From Phymatolithon calcareum (lineage: Eukaryota; Rhodophyta; Florideophyceae; Hapalidiales): 64,000 bases of DNA. Numbering within the stretch: position 1 is the first letter of the stretch; each line of letters starts with the position of its first letter. The stretch lies in NCBI GenBank assembly GCA_977006965.1, contig OZ345357.1, forward strand, positions 2,666,001 to 2,730,000. The letters run 5' to 3'. The translations under genes and the position numbers were made by a program. Positions 51,265-60,548 of this stretch are shown here, in pieces. The notes under the pieces were generated by a model that had not been told where the DNA came from, did not search any database, and was given only the letters and a program-made list of their open reading frames with translations.

Positions 51265-52749
51265 ATGCCTCCAGTCACTTCGCCGGTAACTCCTCCGGCA
51301 CCCGCTGCCCCTGACCCACCCCCGCCCCCGCCGAAGGCCCCCGATGCCACCGCTACGCCACGACCAGGTACACCACCCCTATCATCCGGTCCCCTGGTTT
51401 CCGCGGCTGTTGCCTCGCTCACGCCGTGCATTCTATCCACTCCGACACTGGCAGATCCAGCGCTACGTCGTCTGAACCCGCGTCTTACCCCAGGGCTTCG
51501 CGACATGATCCGCGCTATGGGTCACTTCCCGACAGACCCCGCTACGCCCAACCTCACGTCTGATGGTCGTACGCCTGACCTTGGCGGTCTCTACGCTCCC
51601 TTACCAAACCCATGCACTCCCGGACTGCGCGACCTGTACCTTGGTTCTCACTTGGATTCTGCCGAAGAGACAGAGTTTGAGACCGACCGTACCGCCGATA
51701 TGCAGGCTCTGTTCTCGGCATGTGTCTCGTCAATGGATGTACACCCACTTACCCCTGGTCTCACCGCTTTCCCGGGTCAATGTAGTACCCTCAGCTTGAT
51801 GTCCAGTCCAGAGCTTCGAGTTCCGACTGCTGTTTACCCTCAAATGACACCAGTTCCTAGCTCTGCTACCACGGTAACATCAGCTGTATCAACAGGTTCA
51901 TCTCGCTCACCCCATCCACACACAGTTACATCTGAACCTCCCCCACGACCTCCACCGCCGCCCTCTTGCGGCCTCACGCCTTTTACCTCAGGTCCACTTC
52001 CAACCTCTCAACTCTCCGAGTCGCTCACCCCCCTGGTGAACGCCGGATGTAAGCGAAAGCGTGCGGCCGAAGAGCAGCCTGCAGCAGCACAGGGCCGCCC
52101 CTTGCGTCACAATCGAAGTCGCACAGCCAACGCCGCACCCATCCGCGCAGCAGGCACCGCCGCTCCGATTCGTGCAGCTGGCATAGCGCCTATGCATGCC
52201 GGCGGTCCGAACCGCGGCGCTCGTGCTCTTCCGAGCATGATCCCGCTTCCGGTACCTGTCGGTGTATCCGGGCCGGGAGTGACTGGTCGTGGACCCGAAG
52301 GTAGTCCGTCGTTCACTCGTGCCATGGCATGGGTCGGTGGCGCACATGGACCCAGTCTAGTACCTGTGGAACTTTTAGCGCACCATGGCATGCCACCGTA
52401 TGCCTTGATGCATGGCTTACAAGCGCAGGGTATTGTAACACAGGCACATAGTCAGGCACAGAGTCCCACGGCGGTCACCGCTACTGGTGCGTCTGGGTCG
52501 CAGAGCGCCCGAAAACGTCGCCGTCGAGCATCGCCGGACGATTGTGCATGCACTGCCGAACAAGCTCGACGGAATCGTGCGAAGGCTATGATCCGATTGA
52601 AGCAGAAGAAGAGCGTTCGAAGTTACGAAAAAACGGTCCGGTATGCGTGTCGTAAGAAGATTGCGATGGTTCGCCCCCGTGTGAACGGCCGCTTTGCAAC
52701 CAAGGAAGAAGTTGAGCAGTTTCAGCGTACTGGCCGATTCATTTCATAG
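51265..52749 (+). CDS. CCT-domain transcriptional regulator
   Basis: Intronless, 494 residues. The C-terminal CCT domain (about 437-480) reads RLKQKKSVRSYEKTVRYACR, then KKIAMVRPRVNGRFATKEE, matching the CONSTANS/CO-like/TOC1 pattern (R-x-K-F-E/Y-K-x-I/V-R-Y-x-x-R-K...R-P-R-x-x-G-R-F). A basic patch (ARKRRRR) just before could be a nuclear signal. The first 420 residues are Pro/Ala/Thr/Ser-rich and likely disordered, with two internal repeats: TPGLRDM/L (after 'RLTPGLRDM' and 'CTPGLRDLY', and a third 'LTPGLT') and API-R-A-A-G (three copies near 290-310). There is no B-box or receiver domain, so it is a CCT-only (CMF-like) protein. Such proteins often bind DNA with NF-Y subunits in light or clock control; that role is inferred. 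Confidence 0.9.
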   Translation: MPPVTSPVTPPAPAAPDPPPPPPKAPDATATPRPGTPPLSSGPLVSAAVASLTPCILSTPTLADPALRRLNPRLTPGLRDMIRAMGHFPTDPATPNLTSDGRTPDLGGLYAPLPNPCTPGLRDLYLGSHLDSAEETEFETDRTADMQALFSACVSSMDVHPLTPGLTAFPGQCSTLSLMSSPELRVPTAVYPQMTPVPSSATTVTSAVSTGSSRSPHPHTVTSEPPPRPPPPPSCGLTPFTSGPLPTSQLSESLTPLVNAGCKRKRAAEEQPAAAQGRPLRHNRSRTANAAPIRAAGTAAPIRAAGIAPMHAGGPNRGARALPSMIPLPVPVGVSGPGVTGRGPEGSPSFTRAMAWVGGAHGPSLVPVELLAHHGMPPYALMHGLQAQGIVTQAHSQAQSPTAVTATGASGSQSARKRRRRASPDDCACTAEQARRNRAKAMIRLKQKKSVRSYEKTVRYACRKKIAMVRPRVNGRFATKEEVEQFQRTGRFIS

Positions 52750-55015
52750 GGCTTGATCAACTGTCGAGCCTGACAACAAATGTGGGGCTGTTTTTTTGTT
52801 TTAATTTTTCTGATGTATTGTCTCGTTAATTCGTACATGCTGCCTGCCAGCGCGATGCATCCAGTCGTGTTCGGTTGTTTATTTACTACTGTAGGGCAAT
52901 GATTCGAAAAATATTGCAACCGCTACTGCGTCGCAAATGTATATCACCCCGTTCCTGCGCCAAGAACTCGAATTGGACATTCGAGTCGAAGATGAAGAAA
53001 TCGAGCGCAGTGCATTGAGACTGTGGACGCATAGTGCGCGTAATAAGCGATGCACAAAAGGACAGCTTTTAGGCAGAAGTGTATGTACAAAACGCGAGCA
53101 AATGGGGATTTATTTTTCGAGTGGAAAACCAACATGCTCGAAGACGGTAACGTGAGAGCGCAAGGGGCGTCGTCGCGAAACCGACAATAAAAACATAAGA
53201 AAAAAGTTAAACTTGTTCAGATGACGCACAGATCGGATTTCTGTGCGGCATCGAGCGATGTGCGGAAAGATAAGCGTGATGCGGCGGATGTATGCCTTGA
53301 CGGCAGGGACAAGGTCTCAGCGGCCGAAGAGTAGGGACAGAGCCATGATTGCGCATGCGAGTGCGACAAAAGGGGAGAGACGCTCGCCAATTCGAGCAGC
53401 TTTCCAAAATATACCGAGAAAACCAGCCTTGTTTCGCTCAAGTAGGGATGGATATAAGGATTGGACATAGGCACAGGAACAGATCAACAGGAGAATAACT
53501 TGAAGAAGCGAGTGAAAGACGAATAGCGCAGACATCGTGCCTCAGGGAACATAGACCGCGCAATCGCATCAACTTTTGGGAGACGAGATGGCGAACTGGT
53601 GTTGGAGACGTACTGTAGATGATCACAATCGGTTGTTTGGGACGCGCCAGAAAGTGGGAGCAACCGTCAACACTTGCAGAGTGCTTGCGCGACGTGTAAT
53701 TGATTGACAACGTGTACAGAGGACATGGATCAGTTGATCTATTTCTATGAGATTCTTCATCAGATCATTGATCTGATCCCGTTGTAGTGATGCAGTTTTG
53801 TCATAGGTGTCAGGGGACCAAGATCAGTTTTCCCTTGGTGCAGCCGCATGGCAGGCTTTTGATGAGGAGACATGGCAATGTTCCAACGCCAGCTGCACAA
53901 GAGGATGGACGTACTGTATCATGTGGATGTTATAGGGACGAAGCAGTGGAGGCTAAGAGGTTGACAATGCATTGTGGGGAGATTTTTTTCGGTTGGCCTC
54001 GGGTGATTGTACACAATTTAAAGCCATGCGCTCATGCGCGCGTTGTCGAGTCCAGGTCGGGCAAAACCATGGACACGCAGGGCTTGGACTAAGTGACCGG
54101 TTGTGCCACTGGCCAGCAAAATTCGAAAGCCGCGGACAGAAGTGTTGAATTCCCAAATGAGAGCGTAGGCAGTGCCTGTCTCTCAGCAGATACCGGCAAA
54201 GGGGTTACCCCAATGAAAGGATGGCCAAGAGAGCAGTTTTTGAGAACAGAACCGAAACCCATTTTGTACCACTCAGATCCCACTTTTGACGAACTGGAAG
54301 GTACGCTCCATGCCCGTACACGGGTTCTGGAAGGGTTTTTTCGGTTGTCCGCCACGGGTCGTTTTTGTGTGCTCCTTCCTCCGTGCATATGCTCTTCCGC
54401 TCTGTTCCGGCACTCAAACACAGAGATGTTTATACTTGTTTACCAGAATACGTTAATACAAAGTTCATCTCGACGGCCCTGCCAGCGACGTCAATGCGCA
54501 ACCCAGGAAGAAGGGAAACCGGGGGTAAGGAGAAAACACGTTTTTGTACACGGAATTGGGTCTTGCAGAACGTGCCTGTCTTGCCCGTACCGAACGTCCC
54601 GTACATGGAGTATCAGAATTCAGCTTTATATGATACGCAGTGGCCCATCGGACTGTTTGTGCCCAATAGATTTTCGGACGCAGTTCATCGAAGCCTTTCC
54701 ACGCCTGCTATTGGTGGCAATAGAAGCCAATTGTCAAGAGCGAACAAACTTTCCGCCTTCACTGGTCCCCACCTCCTCAGCAACTGGCGGCAAATCCAGT
54801 CAATACGCAACCTGGGGACATCACCTAACTAATCAAGGGATCCGTGGTGGAACCCCGTTCATTCCATCCATTAATCTCGACGCCGCCACACACCGACGCT
54901 CTGTTGACATAGCACTGCATGAAGCACACAATTGACACGAAAGAAAACGCAAGCTTTACGTTATCTTGAAGCGACAATTCCTATCTGGCTTAGTCTTCTG
55001 TGCTAACGGCTTGTC
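52750..55015. other. no recognised gene; small palindrome
   Basis: A 2.3-kb spacer. A 19-bp inverted repeat, ATCAGATCA-t-TGATCTGAT, lies at 53,759-53,777. A 280-codon plus-strand frame (54,093-54,935) stops 80 bp before the transporter start, but a rival frame (54,365-54,832) overlaps it and neither resembles a protein family; both may be chance in or near the 5' UTR. Confidence 0.5.
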
Positions 55016-57379
55016 ATGGCAGGCGTCAATGAATTCGATACACTGTCCGACTCTGTGAGCACCCCTGAACCTGACCCTTCAATCCCGCCTCGAAGCGGTG
55101 GCGCGCATCTCTGTGAGGTTGTGCCGCTTGTCGGCAAATCAGTCCGCGATGAGATCCGTGCACATAAGGATCTCATGCGTCTGTCAGAGGAGGCGTCAGT
55201 TGTGTTGGACGTCCGTCGCTCTACACCGGGCGCAGTCATCGACGCATGCATAGCCGCTCTGGTGGGCGACGGTCGTCTACCGGCGGCCGGGGCGGCACAG
55301 GCCCGTGCTGCGCTGGTGGGCCGTGCAGAGCGTCCGCGACGAGCGCGTGGAGCGGAGGATGCGTTCGACTCCACGACAGAGATACCGCTCGTTCTTGAAG
55401 ATAATACGGAAAATGACGATTGGCATTGGCGTCGACATGTCTCTGGTCCTGGTTATATTGTCCCTTTCGCCTCCATCCCGGTGCTTGATGATGCTGAAGG
55501 CTCAGGGACCGTTGTGGCTCTCGCCCGACTGGCACATCCTGCTAGACTGGGGGTTTTGCAACAGGATGAGCTCACGCGGTATGTCGTGGTTGTTCTCGGA
55601 CCGGTGAAGGAAGTGAAGGAGACAAAGGGAGCATTTGAGTTGGCAAGGTCGTTTGCTAGTGCGCTGGGTGATGATGATTTTAGAGCGGATTTCAGGTCTG
55701 CGAAGGATCGGCACGATGTGCGTGAAGGGCTGAGGTCGTTTTTGTTGCGGCAAATGGATGACGGGAAGGCAATCACGGTTGATAGTCTTGCTGCGGAGGA
55801 TGACGTGTTTGCACGGACTGGCAGATTTGCTGGAGGGCTTATCGCGGACATTAAGAGAAGGTATAATCCGAAGGTTTATGCTTCAGATTGGACGGATGGT
55901 ATCAGAGATCCGCAGAGTTGGATCAAGTATGTGTCCACAATTGTGTGGTTGTATTTTGCAATTATTATGCCCACCATTGCATTCGGAGCATTGGATGACA
56001 AGCATACGGAAGGCCGGATTGGAGTTGTTGAGACAATCATCTCTCAGGCGATTGCGGGAATAGTTTTTTCTGTTTTTGCAGGTCAACCTCTTACGATTGT
56101 TATGACCACAGCTCCACTTACGGTGTTCATTGATGTCTTGTATCGTTGGTGCGTGACGTTGAAAATTCCTTTCCTTCCGTTCTATGCGTGGACGGGCTTC
56201 TGGACGGCGATTATTCTGGTACTGCTGGTTGTCACCGATGCATGCTTTGTTATGAAGTATTGCGGTCATTTCACAGAGGAGATTTTTGCTATGCTTATTG
56301 CCGCGCTTTTTGTTGGCGAGTACGTCAAGCCTCTAATCAAAATCGCCGAAAAAGGACCTGTTGATGTTTTCCTGCTTGCATTTATCCTTGCGACAGGCAC
56401 CTACATTATCGCCAATGCATTGCTCCAACTCCGTAGAAGTTTCCTTCTTCGACCGGTCATCCGTCAAATTCTCGGTGACTTCGGGGTCCCTATTGCCATC
56501 CTAGCAATGAGCGGTCTTCGACGTGCGTTCCCTATGATTCCCGCTGAAATGCTTCAAGTTCCGGAGCAAATTGGACTGGTGACCACCAGCGGACGACCCT
56601 GGCTCGTACCAGTGTTCAACTTGAAAGTGCAATATATATTCCTGGCTTTCGTGAGCGGTCTACTTCTTGCCATGCTCTTCTTCTTGGACCAAAATATCTC
56701 ATCCATTCTTGTGAATCGTCGAGAAAACAAACTGAAGAAGGGACCGGGTTACAACCTCGACCTCATCGTTGTCAGCATCATCATAGTACTCCAGTCTATT
56801 CTGGGTATGCCGTGGACACATGCTGCCCTTCCTCACTCTCCGCTGCACGCGCGTCAGCTCGCTGATGTGGAGGAGTATGAGTCGCATGGGCGTCGCTATG
56901 AGCGAGTTGTAAGGGCACGCGAGACGCGCATTACAGGTTTTGCCACGCATTTGTTGGTTGGCTTGAGCATTCTTATGCGAGATGCGTTGAAGAATATTCC
57001 TCTTTCAGTGCTTTACGGGTTCTTCCTCTTCCTGGGTATTGGTACTCTGGATGGAAACGCATTGTGGGATCGCATTCTTCTGTTCTTCACGCAGCCGGAA
57101 AAGTATCCGCCGAATCATTATGTGCGAAGAGTTCCTATCAAACGAATTCACATGTATACCGGAATTCAAATCATTTTGCTCGTTCTGCTCTGGCTGGACA
57201 AGTCCAACTTTTATGCCGGTAACACCGTCTTCAACACTGGCCTTCTTTTTCCGTTTATTATTGCTATGTTTATTCCAATTCGATTGTATGTATTGCCGAG
57301 AATCTTCTCCCCAGGTGAGCTACATGCGTTAAGCATGGAGGAGGAGGTCAACATTTCGGACACGGGCATCACAGTATAG
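55016..57379 (+). CDS. SLC4-family anion/bicarbonate transporter
   Basis: Intronless, 787 residues. Residues about 40-260 resemble the cytoplasmic domain of animal band 3 (DLMRLSEEASVVLDVRRSTP; LTRYVVVVLGPVKEVKETKG; FRSAKDRHDVREGLRSFLLR). The membrane part starts near 301: WIKYVSTIVWLYFAIIMPTI, then FAGQPLTIVMTTAPLTVFID, the SLC4 signature region; later FGVPIAILAMSG, then DQNISSILVNRRENKLKKGP with GYNLDLIVVSIII, and SILGMPWTHAALPHSPLHAR. Twelve to fourteen spans are likely. It could move HCO3- (inorganic carbon uptake), borate or Cl-. The band-3-like N-terminus argues against a plant BOR1-type borate exporter, which lacks it. Location is probably the plasma membrane. It converges on the SOUL gene, 86 bp between stops. 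Confidence 0.93.
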   Translation: MAGVNEFDTLSDSVSTPEPDPSIPPRSGGAHLCEVVPLVGKSVRDEIRAHKDLMRLSEEASVVLDVRRSTPGAVIDACIAALVGDGRLPAAGAAQARAALVGRAERPRRARGAEDAFDSTTEIPLVLEDNTENDDWHWRRHVSGPGYIVPFASIPVLDDAEGSGTVVALARLAHPARLGVLQQDELTRYVVVVLGPVKEVKETKGAFELARSFASALGDDDFRADFRSAKDRHDVREGLRSFLLRQMDDGKAITVDSLAAEDDVFARTGRFAGGLIADIKRRYNPKVYASDWTDGIRDPQSWIKYVSTIVWLYFAIIMPTIAFGALDDKHTEGRIGVVETIISQAIAGIVFSVFAGQPLTIVMTTAPLTVFIDVLYRWCVTLKIPFLPFYAWTGFWTAIILVLLVVTDACFVMKYCGHFTEEIFAMLIAALFVGEYVKPLIKIAEKGPVDVFLLAFILATGTYIIANALLQLRRSFLLRPVIRQILGDFGVPIAILAMSGLRRAFPMIPAEMLQVPEQIGLVTTSGRPWLVPVFNLKVQYIFLAFVSGLLLAMLFFLDQNISSILVNRRENKLKKGPGYNLDLIVVSIIIVLQSILGMPWTHAALPHSPLHARQLADVEEYESHGRRYERVVRARETRITGFATHLLVGLSILMRDALKNIPLSVLYGFFLFLGIGTLDGNALWDRILLFFTQPEKYPPNHYVRRVPIKRIHMYTGIQIILLVLLWLDKSNFYAGNTVFNTGLLFPFIIAMFIPIRLYVLPRIFSPGELHALSMEEEVNISDTGITV

Positions 57380-57465
57380 ATAGAAATGCAATTTTTGTGT
57401 CGAGAGGACACTAATTTCTTCTACCCTCTTCGCAGTTTCTTATATTCAAGCACAGGTGTAAACGA

Positions 57466-58644
57466 TCAGTTTTCCTTGTCTGCTGCTTGTTCTGCATCAT
57501 CTTCAACTGTTTCCGTTTCCGTAACTCCCAAGGACAAAACAGGAATTAAAAGCTCATTCCTTCGAAAGATGGGAAGTGTCGTCGGTCCATTATAGATCAC
57601 GCATTTGTATGCGCTCCCCGCATCTGGCGCCATTTCCACTCCATCTTTCGCAAGCATTTCCAGCAACATCTCCCTCTGTCGCCGCATTTCGCCCACAGTG
57701 GCGAACCCCGAGAACTCTACAGCGGCATACATGACACCCTCAAGTTCCTCCAGCTCTACACTTTTCGCTACCTTCCCTGACGGCTTCGGAACATCCTCCA
57801 CTTCATCATATTCCCCGATAATAAAACTCATCGCTTCCTCCCCATCATCGCGCTTGTCCAGAATAACAGGAGTTGTCATTTTCATCTCTGCCGATTTCTC
57901 ATTCTCCCCGAAAAGGTACGCCGCCAACGTCGAAAAGCTCGCGCCCATCGCACCTGCGTTTTCAACCTCCGTCATACCGACCTTTTCATCCACGCGCAAT
58001 GCAGGGTCGACACGCATATCAGTGCGAGCGACAATCATCCGTCCATACCGCCGCACCTCATATCCGTCGCGACGTGCAAGTACAGCAAAGTCTGGCGTCT
58101 CCACGCCCTCCGGAGTCCTGTTGAACACGTTGCGCAGCTCCTGCTGCACAGTCTCCGGGTCGAACCTCGGAATCTGAGAAGATGAACTCGGTGTGGGTAC
58201 TGTTGGTCGCCGTGAGACAGCCTCGCGCGCGTTGGCGACGTAGGCTGGTCCGTTCGTGAACACATCAGGCAGTATATCTTCCCGTAGTTGCCGCGCAAAG
58301 TCCACGACTCCACCGAGCCCGCGGCTACGCAGTGCATCGTCTACCGCTGACGGCGCACGCTTCGCAAGGTCCTGTGCTAGAATCTGGCGCCCACTCGAAC
58401 CCAGGTCCCCGCAAAGCAGAACCTGCAAGTCTTTGGTAAACGACTCTGCCTCCGACGGCTTGTCGCCTGTGCGCATCCGCAGTCGCCGCCGGGAGACTGC
58501 CGGCTTCGCGGAACGCGCTTTAACGACAGGAAATGATGGCGCACAAAAGCAGCAGTCCATAGCTAAAAGGTCTTGTCGAGTGTCGAAGTGACATGGAAGG
58601 CGCGCCTTCAAGGACGAAGGCCATGATAACCTTTTTTTGGTCAA
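57466..58644 (-). CDS. SOUL family haem-binding protein
   Basis: Intronless, 392 residues from 58,644; Met-29 (58,560) is a better start because it leads into a transit-peptide-like stretch (MDCCFCAPSFPVVKARSAKP, then AVSRRRLRMRTG; few acids, Ser/Ala/Arg-rich), suggesting the plastid. Residues about 80-150 resemble the DUF2358-like/SOUL-associated helical region only weakly. The SOUL domain (about 185-370) has TPDFAVLARRDGYEVRRYGR, then FSTLAAYLFGENEKSAEMKM with TTPVILD, and later YNGPTTLPIFRRNELLIPV. Plant and algal SOUL proteins bind haem or tetrapyrroles and some sit in plastoglobules. The C-terminus is acidic. It is head-to-head with the RNA methyltransferase. Confidence 0.9.
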   Translation of the reverse strand: MTKKRLSWPSSLKARLPCHFDTRQDLLAMDCCFCAPSFPVVKARSAKPAVSRRRLRMRTGDKPSEAESFTKDLQVLLCGDLGSSGRQILAQDLAKRAPSAVDDALRSRGLGGVVDFARQLREDILPDVFTNGPAYVANAREAVSRRPTVPTPSSSSQIPRFDPETVQQELRNVFNRTPEGVETPDFAVLARRDGYEVRRYGRMIVARTDMRVDPALRVDEKVGMTEVENAGAMGASFSTLAAYLFGENEKSAEMKMTTPVILDKRDDGEEAMSFIIGEYDEVEDVPKPSGKVAKSVELEELEGVMYAAVEFSGFATVGEMRRQREMLLEMLAKDGVEMAPDAGSAYKCVIYNGPTTLPIFRRNELLIPVLSLGVTETETVEDDAEQAADKEN

Positions 58645-58877
58645 AAGACAAGTGTGTCATTCATAGTGGCTATCGACTAATCGTTTAATCGTAGCAATTG
58701 GCTAGCGTTTCTTCGCCCATGATAAAGGTTATCGATATCATGCATGCATGATATCAATAATAATTCGGATACTGCATCACGAGGGCAGATCTCCGAGCAA
58801 GACGACGACGGGACTGCCGACAACCCTCTCAACGAGGGTAGGAGAATTCGTTCAGATTTTCCGTTCTTGCACAAGAA
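58645..58877. promoter_or_regulatory. head-to-head promoter, SOUL / RNA methyltransferase, with palindromes
   Basis: The interval holds a perfect 22-bp palindrome, GATATCATGCATGCATGATATC, at 58,734-58,755. Directly left of it is AAGGTTATC (58,725-58,733), whose inverse GATAACCTT lies at 58,625-58,633. The symmetry suits a dimeric DNA-binding protein serving both genes, or a hairpin. Confidence 0.65.
58734..58755. repeat. perfect 22-bp palindrome
   Basis: GATATCATGCA followed directly by its reverse complement TGCATGATATC; no mismatches and no spacer. Confidence 0.95.
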
Positions 58878-60548
58878 ATGCATGCAATATATGGCATTGC
58901 GTTTTTAGGCGAGACGCTCAGCACAAACCTGCGTCTGGCGCACGGCTCATTGAGCAAATGCGCTCGAAAATCTCCGCGTCGATGGTCCGCTTCCTTGGAG
59001 CAAATAGCGGCACCCGCGATACCGAAGCGATTGAAAAAGGGAGATGTGCTTGATCTTCAAATAGATAAAATCTCTCTCGGTGGTGCCGGAATTGCCTACG
59101 TTCCCGAAGGCCCAAACGTGGCACCGGAAGACGTTGGACTGCCTGTGTATACGCCGAAAGGTGGCGCACCAGGAGACGTTGTTCGATGCACGATCACTAG
59201 GGTTCGTCGTGGCGCGCGGGAAGCTGGTTCCCGAGCGTATGCAGAGTCATTCTTTGTGGAACGTCTGGCCGTCTCACCGGATGCATTACCCGCGCGTTGT
59301 GCGCATTTTGGAAACTTCCGGCTCGGTGGTGGCGGCTGTGGAGGATGCTCTACGATGACCATGGAGTACAAGAAGCAGCTTCTGGAAAAGCAGTCGCAAA
59401 TGGAAGCGCTTTTCCAAAACTACAAAGGACTTGATGCTGGCGTGCTGCAACCGATATTGGGCAGTGCAAGAATTTGGAACTATCGAAATAAGATGGAGTT
59501 CAGCTACGGAAGAAAGTGGTACGCAGAAAAGCCTTCCAATATCAAGACAGGCGCCAAAGATTCCCCGTTGGAATTCTCGCTAGGCTTGCATGCACCACAG
59601 CGTTTTGACAAAGTTGTCGAAATTAATCAATGCCATATCCAGGAAGAGATTGGCAACGATATTTTGTCTTTCGTGCGAGTCAGGGCTGAGCAGATGCTGC
59701 TTGAGCCATTCGACCCGTTGAAGAAGACGGGGTACTTGCGAAATATCGCAATTCGAACTGCGACAAATGCGAACGATCAGCTGGAGGTCATGGTCAATAT
59801 CATCACTAGTCCGTGCGAAGTTCCGGCACGCTTACTTCCTCTGGCAAACGAAATACTGGAGAAATTCCCGCAAGTTGTTTGTATCTTGCAAAATATGCCT
59901 AAGAATAATGTGTCCACATCTGTCGATACTTCTAACGAAAGGTTGATTGCCGGAGAGCGTCATTACATTGAGCAAAACTTATGCGGGCTCGCTTTTCAAA
60001 TATCAGCAAACTCATTCTTTCAGACCAACGCTTATCAAGCAGAAGTATTGTACCAACAAGTTGCAAAAGCCGCTGCGCTCAGCAAAAAGGATGTTGTCAT
60101 GGACCTCTTTTGTGGAACAGGAACAATTGGTTTGAGTTTGGCCAAGTATTGTAAGAAGGTTTACGGACTTGAGTTGGTGGATGCTGCTGTCGAGGATGCA
60201 CGACGCAATGCGGAAAGAAACGGAATCACGAATGCTAAATTTGTAAAACTGAACTTGGAAAAACTGAAGGACTCTGTTTTATCGGCATGTGGATCTGATA
60301 CGCCGGATGTTATAATTGTGGACCCGCCGCGGGTGGGCTTGCACAAGACTCTCGTGAAGCAATTAGCTGTGTCTCCCGCTCGTCGTATCGTTTACGTGAG
60401 CTGCAACCCTGCGTCACAGCTTCGAGACCTGCAGAGTCTGCAACAACTCGCTCCTGATAAGTACCGCATTTCTCAGATACAGCCAGTGTGCATGTTTCCG
60501 CATACATATCACGTAGAAAGCGTGGTGACACTGGACAAGGGTGTGTAG
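58878..60548 (+). CDS. RNA m5U methyltransferase, RlmD/TrmA family
   Basis: Intronless, 556 residues. Residues 1-45 are basic, Ser/Arg-rich and acid-poor, consistent with plastid targeting. A TRAM domain follows (GDVLDLQIDKISLGGAGIAY). Four Cys for a 4Fe-4S cluster are present: C141, C154, C157 (GGCGGCSTM) and C252 (NQCHIQ). The Rossmann SAM-binding motif is VVMDLFCGTGTIGLSLAKYC, then VYGLELVDAAVEDARRNAER. The catalytic nucleophile is Cys-509 in VYVSCNPASQLRDL, preceded by DVIIVDPPRVGL. The cluster and TRAM make it RumA/RlmD-like rather than eukaryotic TRM2. Expected reaction: methylation of C5 of a uridine in 23S-type (plastid) rRNA using S-adenosylmethionine. Bacterial (plastid or cyanobacterial) ancestry is likely. 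Confidence 0.93.
   Translation: MHAIYGIAFLGETLSTNLRLAHGSLSKCARKSPRRWSASLEQIAAPAIPKRLKKGDVLDLQIDKISLGGAGIAYVPEGPNVAPEDVGLPVYTPKGGAPGDVVRCTITRVRRGAREAGSRAYAESFFVERLAVSPDALPARCAHFGNFRLGGGGCGGCSTMTMEYKKQLLEKQSQMEALFQNYKGLDAGVLQPILGSARIWNYRNKMEFSYGRKWYAEKPSNIKTGAKDSPLEFSLGLHAPQRFDKVVEINQCHIQEEIGNDILSFVRVRAEQMLLEPFDPLKKTGYLRNIAIRTATNANDQLEVMVNIITSPCEVPARLLPLANEILEKFPQVVCILQNMPKNNVSTSVDTSNERLIAGERHYIEQNLCGLAFQISANSFFQTNAYQAEVLYQQVAKAAALSKKDVVMDLFCGTGTIGLSLAKYCKKVYGLELVDAAVEDARRNAERNGITNAKFVKLNLEKLKDSVLSACGSDTPDVIIVDPPRVGLHKTLVKQLAVSPARRIVYVSCNPASQLRDLQSLQQLAPDKYRISQIQPVCMFPHTYHVESVVTLDKGV

Noticed and set aside
54093-54935. 280-codon plus-strand frame before the SLC4 gene
   Set aside because: Long but not protein-like; another frame (54,365-54,832) is equally open, and no domain is recognisable in either.
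55016-57379. Plant-type borate exporter (BOR1)
   Set aside because: BOR proteins lack the band-3-type cytoplasmic domain seen here; borate transport cannot be excluded without phylogeny.
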